Source: Undaria pinnatifida
Lineage: Eukaryota > Sar > Phaeophyceae > Laminariales > Alariaceae
Reading direction: 5' to 3'
Assembly (NCBI GenBank): GCA_012845835.1
Contig: JABAKD010000019.1
Location: 12,665,344 to 12,729,343 of the forward strand
Length of the DNA stretch: 64,000 nt
Part shown: positions 33,601-44,947 of the stretch, piece by piece
Position numbering within the stretch: the stretch's first letter is position 1
Layout of the letters: every line of letters starts with the position of its first letter
The notes under the pieces: generated by a model
Told to the model about the DNA's origin: nothing
Seen by the model: the letters and a program-made list of their open reading frames with translations, nothing else
Databases searched by the model: none
Translations under genes and position numbers: made by a program

Positions 33601-34485
33601 ACTTGTTTTGGGTAATAAATTGAACATGAAAGCCGCTGACCAGGACCATGGACTAGGCACAAAAAAAAGAGAGTTATTGTTGCAAGGCAAGCAATGAGAT
33701 TACGACCAGTTTGGGTTATAATGCCGTTCGTTACAACTGGAAACCCCTTTTTGGGGACAATTACTTGGAATTAGTATAGGGAGAGGTTTCGGGGCTCTGA
33801 AGGGGTGGTTAGGGAGCGCCGTCGTTCAGGAGATGTTTTTGCCAAAAGTTGTGCTACCTCAATCGTAGCACCTGTCTAGTCCAACTAGTCCAACTAAGTC
33901 ACAGGCACGATTAGTGCCGCGACACAAATAAGTAACGTTGTCGTGACTTGACCATGAATTAAGCGCCGTTGTCCCGTTATTGTTATATCTGTTGTCCGCC
34001 CCGCTTCACTCTTTTCCCTTCCTGCTGGTTCTTGGTTTAGCTTGCGCGTTGCCTCTCTCTGCCACATGTTACGGTAGCTTCTTGCGGCGTTGCTTATTTT
34101 GTCTGCGAGTGGTGCTTTTGTGCTTGTCTTGGTCTTGGGGGTAATAGTGCTGCCTCAACCGTTCTTTGTGCTCCTTAAAGACATCCAATGCAATCCAGCA
34201 CGCCTATGAAGGCTATACTTGGTGCCCGTTTACGACTGGAAACCCTTTTCGGGAATAAATTACTTGCAGGTAGTGTAGGAAGAGTTTTTGGGGCTTCAAA
34301 GGGTTTATTGGGACAAATAACGGCGGTGTCGACTATAGTCCAAGCTGCACGTGTAGACTACTTCGTATGGAGTGTTCTTTGCGACACGTACAGTACAGCA
34401 GTAGAGGACACTTCAATGACGTAATATCATTGCTTGCAGTCTTGTTAATGCTTCATGGTTACACACAGCAATGTTGTACCAGATA

Positions 34486-34915
34486 CTTATCGGTGTTGTG
34501 CGCCAATCGGCTCGGGAGCGGTCGATTCAGTGTCCGTTTTATGTACTTATCGGTGTTGTGCGCCAATCGGCTCGGGAGCGGTCGATTCAGCGTCCTTTTT
34601 ATGTCCGTGCGTGGGTGTGTGTGATTGCCGTGAAGAACACAGGGGTAATATTAACGAGTACACACGCTCACACACTACTAAACCTAGCCCTAACCCCTTA
34701 TGACCCTAGCCCGTGCGTGGGCACTTGCGCAGCCCGTGCGTGGGCACCTCCGTACGCATGTGCGTGCGCGTGTGCGCAGTGTGTGCGTGCTTCCACAGGC
34801 GTGTACAGAGTACGCAAGCTCACACACTATCCCCAACCCGCGTGTGCGCAGTGTGTGCGTTGCGTGCTTCCACAGGCGTGTACAGAGTACGCAAGCTCAC
34901 ACACTACCCCCAACC
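34486..34915. repeat. Two adjacent tandem duplications
   Basis: A 58-bp unit (CGGTGTTGTGCGCCAATCGG, GGTCGATTCAG) occurs twice at 34486-34602. Further on, a unit of about 85 bp (GTGCTTCCACAGGCGTGTAC, AGTACGCAAGCTCACACAC) occurs twice at 34780-34915. CCCTAACC words lie between. Confidence 0.75.
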
Positions 34916-36659
34916 CTATCCCTATCTAACCTAACTCAACCATGCGGTGCGTGCGTGAGTGGCATCACAAATCCACCAACTAACCCTTCCCCTAACCCTG
35001 ACAAAGTGCCCTCAGCCCTACTACATCGTTAGTACTAGTCTTACGTAGCAACTACAGCAAGCAATGAAAGAAGCGAGTTGTGTGTTGATTGTATCGCCTC
35101 ATCGCCCGCTCCCCGAGACTGAACTCGGAGCGAAGTAGTACCTGGCATGACTGACGGGTGCTGAACTTTTGTACAATGCGATCGTGCTGAACGACAACAC
35201 CCTCTGCTGATGCCGCACGAGTTTGTAGTACTGCATACCAGGTAGCACTGTACATGCAGCGTTGTAACCGGTTTGCTAGTACGAAATGGGCCTACTCCAC
35301 GCCGAAGTAGTTTGTCCGCAGAAAAACACGACGTAATTCACAAGGAGATGATCCTTGTTTAGCGTTATTGCGATCCCGGTGTGGGGACAAACACTGGGGA
35401 AATTGTCTAATATTTTTATCATATTAGCAGCTGGGAAAAGGTTGTTAGTGAAGAGGGCTCCTGTTGTGCTCTCCTCGCTCTCTCGGTACTTGTGCGATTG
35501 CCGGTGCGATTACCGGTGCGATTACCGGTACGATTAATTATCGGTGGGTATCTTAGCGCTGATGGACCGCATATCATACGTTTGCAGTATACCAGGTAGG
35601 TACTTGGCATATGCTTGCATATGTGATATTGGACGTTTGTCGTCTACGAGGTATTATACATGCTCCCGCTGTGCCTGGCTGGCATAGTGCTGGGTACTGT
35701 TGACTGAGCCAATGTAAATTCGCCAACTACAAACACCTACGCTGAGCAAAGCTGATACCCTAGTGTGACACGCCAGTAGAAAAACGCCTGCGTACCATAT
35801 TGTTCGCTTTGTGAGCAAAGCTGAAGCCTTGCTGCTGCGACACCAAAACCTCGGGCATGGGCTATTTGATTATACCCTGCTAGCCAACAAGAAACTCTTT
35901 ATCTGAGGAAAGCTGAAACCTTGCTGCGACACCAACCTCGAACATAGGCTATGTACGTTTTGTGCAATATATACCCTAGACAGGACTTTGTGCGCAGGCA
36001 GCGCTTGTCTGTCGCCGAGCGTCATTGCTTAGTTTATTGAAACTTTTATCCAAAATTTTGAGCGTAGTAGACTATTATGTTATGAACTAAAATAGCGTTT
36101 TCACACACCGCTTCGGTTCACACACCGCCTCCGAGCTACAATATATCCCTGCGTCACCTGCTTGCACCCATACTTCGGAGTATGTTGCACATTGCTAATA
36201 ATATTGAAATCGTTAAGTTCTTCTTACACCTTTTTTTTTTTCTTGGCTCTTAAGGCTATTATATTACTCCAATTCGAGCATATAGCTGCACTCCAATTGG
36301 CGTAATAACCCGAAACTAACCCGGGAAGAGGCACATGTGTACGGAAATGACCACTCCGAAGGAAAGCCTTGCTTGCTTGTACCCTTGTGCCCTGGTACCT
36401 GGTAGTATTTTGGGTACATAGCGCTTGCCCCCCAGATTCGTTTCTTGTTTCTTGGTGTATAGTTCGGAGTATTTAGTTATTCAGATTTTCTACTCTCGCG
36501 CACCGCCCCCAAGACCGAACGCCGATGTTTCTGAACCTGGTTGTTTCTTGCTCGTGGGCATTTGACATGCAGTGGCTCCCTCGATGAAAGAGGGCACCCC
36601 GTGACAGGCCATTTCTAGCACTCTTAATCGCATATTGCTCTTATTTGTAGCGGGAAAAA

Positions 36660-36960
36660 ATGGCTTTTAGTACGTAGGCGAGATATGCCGATTTGGCCGC
36701 TCTTGACCCTTTTTTGGCACCGCAGTGCCGGCATGGGGACAAAACACTTGGAATTGGACTAGGCAGTCCCGGCAAGGGGACAAAACACTTGCTGTTAGAC
36801 TAGGATCATTGTAGGAGTTGGTGTTAGACTAGGATCATCGTAGGAGTTGGAAATGGGTTAACCAACCCCTTTAGAGCCCCCAAATCCCTCCCTATACTAA
36901 ATTCAAGTAAAATTGTAACAAAAAGGGGTTTCCAGTTGTAAAAACGAATGCTCTTATCTT
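36660..36960. repeat. Dispersed repeat fragment, shared with an ISWI intron
   Basis: GAGATATGCCGATTT, GGCACCGCAGTGCCGGCA, GGGGACAAAACACTTGGAAT and TTAGACTAGGATCAT match 60635-60760 inside the ISWI gene. Its right part is an inverted unit of the GGAAACCCG family (TTTAGAGCCCCCAAATCC). Confidence 0.65.
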
Positions 36961-37944
36961 GGGCGCTCTTATACCGGAGTACCCACTGCTGTATATATTA
37001 TGTACCAGGTATAAACTAAGATGTAAACTCGCTCGAAAGTTCGGAAGGTGTTACTTGGTCGGCTGGCTGCTTGCGCGGTGGCTAAATTAAAATGTTTAGC
37101 TTTGAAGGGCTATATATTTTCCCGCTTTTCAACTCGCGACAGACAGACAAACGCCCCCCCCCCGGGATTTCAAGCGAACCACATCCCGAAGTTGTGCTGT
37201 ACAACTGTGTACAGAGATAGGAAGAAAGTGGGCCTCAGGTTCTTGGTGGGTTGTTTCGTGGAAACTAATTTGAAATGTAATTTCCGTTCCAATGTTATTT
37301 TCGAAGCTTCTTGTTCAAAAAGTGATCCCGCGGCAAGGCAGCACGGAGACAGCTAGTAAAGTAACACAGCAATTTGCCGGCGCAGCACGGAGACAGTAGT
37401 AGTAGCACAGCAGTAGCGCAGTGTACGCGAGTATTACACGGCACACACGATAACGCCTCCGTAGAGGTGACGACGTTCATGCGGTTCCTACCTGTTTAAT
37501 GTCATGCTGTACGGAAACGGGCTTCATACGTATCGTAGAGATATATGCATAGATTTTTTATCCTATATAGATTTTTTATCCCCACTTATCATATCATAGA
37601 CTCCTTTTTTTTTTCTCCTTCACGAGCATGGTCAATAAATAAATATACGCCAGTCAGTCGACCATTTTTTTTTTTCAAGTTTCGGAGCGGGGGGGGTCGA
37701 GGGGGAGGGAGGGGGTTGGAACCGTCACTTTTGCTTTCAATTCAACTCGCAGGAGCGCTGTTACGGTCAACGCTATCTTACTACCTTTATCTATTTTCTT
37801 CAACAGTTCGCTTCATTTTCCATCAGTTTTATTTCCGGCTTGGCGTCGTTCTTTCTAGTCGGGCCGTGGTCACAGGTGTCTTGCCTGCCCCCCCCCCCCC
37901 GCGGTAGTTGACGTTGTCAATAGTATGTTTTGAGCTGGGTCCCC

Positions 37945-38215
37945 ACAAGACCTCCTATGGGAACCCACGGCATACCGTGGAACCCGGGAACCCACGGCAT
38001 ACCGTGGAACCCGTGGGGCTCCCATGGGACGTCCCACGGGCCCACACTGTTTTTCTCGGTGTCCCACGAGATACCTTTGATAAACCTAAATGCTCCACGG
38101 TAAAGGTTATGCCGTGGGGTCCCACGGAAACCCGTGGGACTCCCATGGGACGTCCCACGATACCGCACGGTTTTTTAGCGGTTCCTCGCGGTAAGGCTCA
38201 CGGGATTCCGGGATA
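37945..38215. repeat. Palindrome-rich tandem repeat
   Basis: CCCACGGCATACCGTGG occurs twice in direct succession, followed by GCTCCCATGGGACGTCCCAC, also twice, with CCCGTGGGA and CCCACGGG words throughout. Nearly every unit is its own reverse complement, so the segment can form serial hairpins. Confidence 0.75.
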
Positions 38216-39019
38216 GACACAATGGTATAATACCGTCACCTTACACACGCCGGTCCCGGGTTTTCTTTGCCCAGTTACAGAGTAGTTGTCTCGGCGAAAA
38301 AAAAGGCTGTTGTAGTGCCTACGAGTGTAAAACGAGCGGTAGACCTCATGACTTATGGCGCGCTATGGTTGAAAAGCACACTGCTGTGTGCGATGAGAGA
38401 GCAGTAGACGCTGCCACGTATTCGACGCTGTGGTTAACGCACACTACTGTGTTCGACACGAGGAGGACTGGTGCTAGTCATTGGTTGATTGGGTTGGGAT
38501 TAGGATTCGGGGTAGGGATATATACACGTATTCGTGTTGTATACAGCAGTGACCCTCAGCCATAATATCGAATGACAACTGGTCAGCCGCCTTCTTAAAC
38601 TTTCAGAGCCCTATCTCCTTTTCGCTTTCCTCGTGTGTCCCTTGCCATCTCCAGAAGAAGGGCTTGTTCAAACTTGTCAAAATCAGTATTCCGGTGTACC
38701 GCTTTTGCGACATTGTGGTTGACGCGCACTGTGTACGACAGACAGACACGAAAGAGGACTATAATAGCCCTAAACATCGGTTGAAAAACTACCAAGCCAT
38801 TGGAAGGAAACATTTTAAAGATGAAATTTTACAAGGGGCCGTCTAAATGTTACCAGGTGTCCCTGGTAGGAACTGCCTAAAGGTAAGCCCCTCCCTCCCT
38901 GGGAGGTAATACCTATGTATAAACCATGCAAGGAACTACCTAAGTATAAGCCCCTGAAAGCAAGTACCTAAATACACGGCTAGCCCCCCTAGCCACTACC
39001 GCCAATAGGAAACACGCGC

Positions 39020-39365
39020 TGCTGTAGATCATTCACATCACTAGATCATTCAGATTACTAGATCATTCAGATCCTGGTAGATCATTCAGTTCACTAGATC
39101 ATTCTGATCACTAGATCATTCAGATCACTAGATCATTCAGATCCTGGTAGATCATTCAGATCACTAGATCATTCAGATCACTAGATCATTCAGATCACTA
39201 GATCATTCAGATCACTAGATCATTCAGATCACTAGATCATTCAGATCACTAGATCATTCAGATCACTAATATTCACATTATTAAATCATTCAGATCACTA
39301 GATGATTCAGATCACTAGATGATTCAGATCACTAGATCATTCAGATCACTAGATCATTCAGATGA
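39020..39365. repeat. 17-bp satellite array upstream of the Cdh1 gene
   Basis: About 20 units of TAGATCATTCAGATCAC with small variants (GATCCTGGTAGATCATTC). It runs into a segment (39360-39470) that recurs near 55480-55620 (AGATCATCC, GATCTATAGGCCATGCAGAT). Non-coding; rich in GATC. Confidence 0.85.
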
Positions 39366-39479
39366 TGCAGATCATCCGGCAACATGATCTGTAGGCCATA
39401 CAGATCATGTTGACCAGGGATCTATCTGTCTTCTCTGAAAGATGCGGATCTTGAAAAAGAGCTGATCCGTTGGAGGTGT

Positions 39480-39960
39480 GCAACAACCTTGCTTGCACAG
39501 CCTTGCTTGCAAAGCCTTGCTTGCACAACCTTGCTTGCACAGCCTTGCTTGCACAGCCTTGCTGGCAGAGCCTTGCTGGCACAGCCTTGCTGGCACAGCC
39601 TTGCTTGCACGACTGTCTTTACGAGACCTTCCTTGCCCAACCTTGCCCAACCTGGCGCATCCTTGCCCGGTTTGCTTGCTCTTATGTTTGCCCTTTCGCT
39701 TGTTCTTTTGCTTTCACCTTTGCGCATGCATGTATGCATTCCGTCGTTCGCTGCCGTTCTCGCTCTAAGTTTTTAGTCGACTGCCTCGCTGCCTGTTTGC
39801 TTGCTTGCTCGCTTGCATGCGTGCTTGCTTGCTCGCTTGCGTGCATGCTTGCTTGCTGGTGTGCGTGCGTGCGTGTTTGCTTGCATCCGTGTTTGCGTGT
39901 TTGCGTGCGTGCTTGCTTGCTTGCATACGTGCTTGCTCACTTTCTTTTGGTATGCTCGCT
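39480..39960. repeat. TTGCTTGC-type simple repeat next to the Cdh1 start
   Basis: First half: about ten units of CAGCCTTGCTTGCACAACCT type (15 bp). Second half: GCTTGCTTGCTCGCTTGC. It ends about 150 bp before the Cdh1 start codon and keeps the upstream frame open, which makes the true start less certain. Confidence 0.8.
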
Positions 39961-40110
39961 GGCTTGCTGACGCGCTCGCTCTATCGATCGCTTTCAATCC
40001 GATCCCTTCCTCCAAATAAACAACAGGCGCGACTGGGCGGGATAAGCGTGAAGAAGAGACGGGCGAGGGTGCTCAAGTTCCCGCCATCAATCACAGGCGA
40101 ACACTCCAGC

Positions 40111-43100
40111 ATGGCCGCTGCCCTGCCCGGCACAATCCCCCCGTCTCCGTCCCCGCCATCTTCGAGGGGAAACCCAAGCGCAATACGGAATTATGCGGAG
40201 GGGAAAGGGGACGAGGAAAGGCGGGGGAGGGACCGGCCAGAGCCCCCGATTGTCACGCGAGGTACCCGGCAAACCTCTATGCTGGAATATTACTTTGAGA
40301 AGGAGGCGGGAGGGAGGGGGGCTGATTCTGCCCCCGCCCCCCCTGCCAGGGGTGTTATAACGCCGACTTTGCGACCGCCGCCGCCGCCACCACCAGTACC
40401 GTCGATGTCCTCGCTTGAGCTTGAGGGGAGAAGTAGTAGTAGCCAGCAACAATTGAGACATCGACACCAGTTGGGTGTGGAGACGGATGCTTTGATGGGC
40501 CCAGAAGGAGGGGCGTCAGCAACGGAGGCGGTGGCGGCGGCGAACGCAGCGGCGAGAGTGGCAGTGGAGGTAGGGGAGGGAGCCGCTTCAGGCTCTTCTA
40601 CCTTGGTGGATGACATGGACACTGAGGATGATGATGTGAATAGCAGCTTGGAGCAGCAGCAGCAGCAAATACGTCAACAACAGCAGCAGCAAGACCAACA
40701 ACAACGGTTGCGACGGCACCCCGCTTCCCCTGTAGAAGTTGCTAGCGCTGGTGGCGGCGGCGGCGCAAACACGCCTACGCCTTCCCCGGGGACGCCGGTT
40801 CGCCACCCCCCCCCCTCCCCATCCGGGGGGCTCTTTCTTGGGGGAGGAGGAATGTCGGTAACGGCCTCGCTCACAGATCGAGGGGGGAGCGTAGTGGGCA
40901 TTAGTAGCCCAACTGCCGCAGGCGGCAACAACAACACCGGTGGCGGTGGTGGTGACATAAGCAGTGGATTCCACAACCAAGCCATCTACAGCGACCGCTT
41001 TATCCCGGCGCGCCACGGTTCGTTACTAGAAACGGGAAGCCCCTTTTTGGCGGGTTCTCCGGGATCTGCTGGTCGAGGCGTGAAAGGCCTCTTCTCCTCA
41101 ACTTCCCTTTCCGCTGTTTCTGGCCCGGGGGGGGGGGGGGGGACCCCTGCTTCTGCCGCTGCTGCTGCCGGGCGTAGAGAAGGTGCTGCACGAGGAGGTG
41201 GGATGTTTGGGGGGGGGGGAGGGGGGGGTGGTGGCGGGGGAGCAGGCGGAGCTGCTAGAAGATTAGAGGCTGCGGACCCGGGCGGCATTCGTGGGACGGA
41301 GGGCGCCGTTATCGCAGCGCAAGGGAGGTCTGCGGGAGGGGGAGCTGGGGGTGGGGGGGCGGGGGCGGGGGGGGGGGGCGGGGGGGGGGGGGGGGAGCGG
41401 GGGGAGCGGGGGGAGCGGGGGCAGCGGCTGCCGCTGCTGGTGGCGGAGCTGCGGGGGGTGGGGGGACGGCGGGGGTGGGGAGTCCGGAGTACTGGCCGTA
41501 TGGGTCGAGCGCCACGGACGCTCAGAAGGAAGGGCAAACGATGCTGAATATGCTGCTGAGGAGTGAGCTGCTGGGAGGGGACTCGGCTTCATCGACGGCG
41601 GCGGCATCGCCTGCGCGTGCGGAGCAGATGGGAGGCTCGGCGTGGAGGGGGGTGGGGAGGGGGGAGGTGGGGGCGGGGAGAGCTCTGACGCCGTCCCCGA
41701 ATGTGTTTCGGTTTAAGGTGGGTGGTTGGGAGGATTGGTCGTGTGGATGAGTTGGTGGGTGGGTGGGTGCGCGGAGGGGGGGGGGAGTTAAGAGCGGTTA
41801 GGTGAGAGAAGGTGGGGGGTGGGGGTGGGTGGGGTAGAAGGGGAGGGGAGAGGGGGGCGGGGAGGGGGGGGGGGGGGAACGAGACTTAAGTCCGTTGAGG
41901 CATGTGTGCGTGCGGGAGGGGGGAAGGGGGGGGTACGGTGTCGTGATTTGCCTAGGCGGCGATATGGGGTCAGTAGCAACTGTACGCACTTTTTGGGGGA
42001 TGCTCTACTTGAAATTGGTGTGGATTGTTTATCTGCAGTAGCAATACAGGTTAAAAATAGCGACCTTTGTTTGTTTTTGTTTCTGTTTTTTTCTTGTCCG
42101 TCCGCAGGTACCACGGCAATCGTACGAGGACGACGTGAAGATGACGTACTCGATATCACCCGTAAGCCTGTCGACGCGATTACTGTCCAAGCCCAGCAAG
42201 GTCAAGCGAAAGATACCCAAGATACCCTTCAAGGTCCGTTACTGTTAATTTGAGCCAAGGAAGTCGGTCAGCTTATCTATCAACAGTCTGGAGTCATGTT
42301 TGCAGATATACCTTTCAGGGTAAGCCACTTATTCGCTTGGCGAATCAAAGCGATCAGTCAATCTAGTCAGGAGTCATGTGTGCAGAGACACCCTTCACGG
42401 CGAGCCAAGTCACTCAATTCATCTACTCAGCCAATCAAATCAGTCAACCAATGAAACCAGTAAGAACCCAATGAACTTAGCCAATCAAGATCACTCACGA
42501 AAGCTCTACTCTACCCATCAAATCTATCGGCCAATGAAATAAACCTCCGCCAACTAAATCATCGTTCACTCTCAGCCGTTCAAACAGGTCAGCTAAGCTA
42601 ATTCAATCGCTCAGCCAACAAAAAAAAACAACCATGTAGTCATAGTAAAACAAACCTATCAGCCAATCAAAAAAGCATGTACTCTTGAAAAAATAAGCAT
42701 CCAAGTCAGTTTCACTCATGTTGGACCGTTAGACAGGTGACAATGGAAGGCCAAGCAAAGGTTTAAAATTCCCGAAGATCCCAGCCAAACTCTGCCTGGA
42801 CGGTCGTCTATGGACCCATTTTTTTTTTTTTGGAACTTTCCAATTTTCCGGAAAAACTGATTTCTCGGGGCGATCTTGGCCAGCATCTATCTGCTTGAGA
42901 AGTTTGGAAGCAGATCGCGGATTAGACGCGGCGTGATTTCGTGTGTTCCACACCCTTCGTTCGACGAAATCGACGACAGCGTCGTGAACTCTGAACGTGG
43001 TGAGCTCGTTAGGGGCTCCGACCCCCCCTTGGTGTACAGTGCTCACTCTACGGCCGGTGGTTTGTGGCGGGCGCCGATTAGGCTTTTGTTAAAAATACGT

Positions 43101-44894
43101 TTGGCGGCTGGTGTGTAGAAAACTGAGACGACAACTCTCTATAGTCTCCCAACGCAAAAATTATAATTTGAAGCGGATTTGACGGAGGACCACAGGACAA
43201 CACAAGCAACCTGTCACGCTCTAGGGCATGGATCTAGACGAACTCTTGAGCGCTGTCACGCATACTCATGTGACCTTGTCCGGAACGAAGAGGAGTGATC
43301 GTGGGCTGTCTCTTATCTCGAGATAGAAGGTCAATCATGTTTGGTGGTCAGTGACAGTGTTGGTCAAGGCTTGATGGAAAATTGGCAAATTGACCACTTG
43401 GGCCGCATGCATGACCCAAAAAAGGTCCACAAAAAAAAACAGTTCAACTGATTTTTCCCCGTAGCGACGTTACCCGGAATCTTCAAGAAACAACCCCAAA
43501 AAAAGTTTGGAAACTTTTTGGTCAAACAAACTGTTGTCCATAGCGTCGGCCCAAGGCGGAAGTTTTTTTTCTCCTATTTTTCGTTCGTTCTTGAGCAAGT
43601 TTTCCACGGCACATGCGTGGGGGCATCGAGCTCACCACCGAGCTATTGGATCTAAGATGAAACGACGGCGTAACTAACGATGCGGCGCAACTCCTATTCG
43701 AACAGGTACTGGATGCACCGCAACTCCAGGACGACTTCTACCTTAACCTCGTGGACTGGTCTTCGCTGAATGTGCTGGCCGTCGGGTTGGGGGCGTGCGT
43801 TTACCTCTGGAGTGCCTGCACGAGTAAGGTGTGGTGATTGAGCACTTTATGTACTGCATGTGCGTTGTGAAGGTGTCTCTCTAGATCAAGGCTACGGTAG
43901 GGGGGGTACCCCCAATTTTCACTCCCGGTTCAAAGCCAAAAAAGGGTATACCTCTAGAGGTATCAAGGCTACGGTAGGGGGGTACCCCCAATCTTCACTC
44001 CCGGGTCAAAGCCAAAAAACGGTATACCTCTTAGATCAAGGCCACGGTAGGGGGGGTACCCCCAATTTTCACTCCCGGGTCAAAGCCAAAAAAGGGTATA
44101 CCTCTTGTACGGTAGGGGGGTACCCCCAATTTTCACTTTTGGGTCAGATCCAAAAAAGGGTACAAAAGAAGCCAAAAAAGGGTGTACCTCTAGTACTGTA
44201 TCCTGTTTTGGCTTTGACCCGGGAGTGAAAATTGAGGGTACCCCCCTATCGTAGCCCTGTCCTCATGTGAGAAGTCTCAAGTGACTGGTCTATCGTACTG
44301 TTATTGCTGCTGCTCCTACTGCTTGCGCCTTTTTTTTTTTTTTTTTTTTTTCATCCGGCGGATGGGGAAAAAAAAAGCTCAAGCTCACCACGATTCCACG
44401 TATTTTCATACGCGTCGTGTGTCAATTTAACTCGATTGTATTCGCGTCGTGTGTCAATTTAACTCATTTGTATTCGCGTCGTGTGTCAATTTAACTCGAT
44501 TGTATTCGCGATCTTTTTTTTTTTTTTTTTTTTTTCGATCCTCCTGGGGATCCGGGTAAAAAAAGCTTAAGCTCCATACACTTTCGTTTGTGTACCAGTT
44601 TTCGTCCATCTGCAGAACGCAGACTTTGTGTCAAGCGATCCAGACTTGCACTGGTGCTGTTATGTTGCTGCTGCTGATAACGCTCAAAATTTCTTGTGCT
44701 GTTCACATTCTTCTGCTACTCTACTGCTGCTGCTAAATGTTAACGCTTGTATCGCTGTCAGTGCTTCTGTCAACGCTTCTGCTATGCTGGTCCTGCTTCT
44801 GCTACTGCTCGTGCTCCTGCTATTACTGCTGCTGCGATCGTCACTACTACTGCTCCTGCTACAGCTGCTGCCACTGCCACTACTACACCTACAC

Positions 44895-44947
<53 letters not shown>

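Larger units (their letters stand above)
28969..40110. other. Large intergenic region between the light-harvesting and Cdh1 genes
   Basis: Over 11 kb without a recognisable exon. It holds a GC-rich stretch (29220-29900), a (TTG)n run at 30778-30803, the inverted repeat copy at 30815, a SINE, several tandem arrays and nine TACCWGGTA motifs (from 29904 on). Some TTAGGG-like words occur near 31940 but form no telomere array. Small unrecognised exons cannot be excluded. Confidence 0.5.

Noticed and set aside
39020-39365. CRISPR-like regular repeats
   Set aside because: Units are contiguous with no unique spacers, in a eukaryotic nuclear genome.
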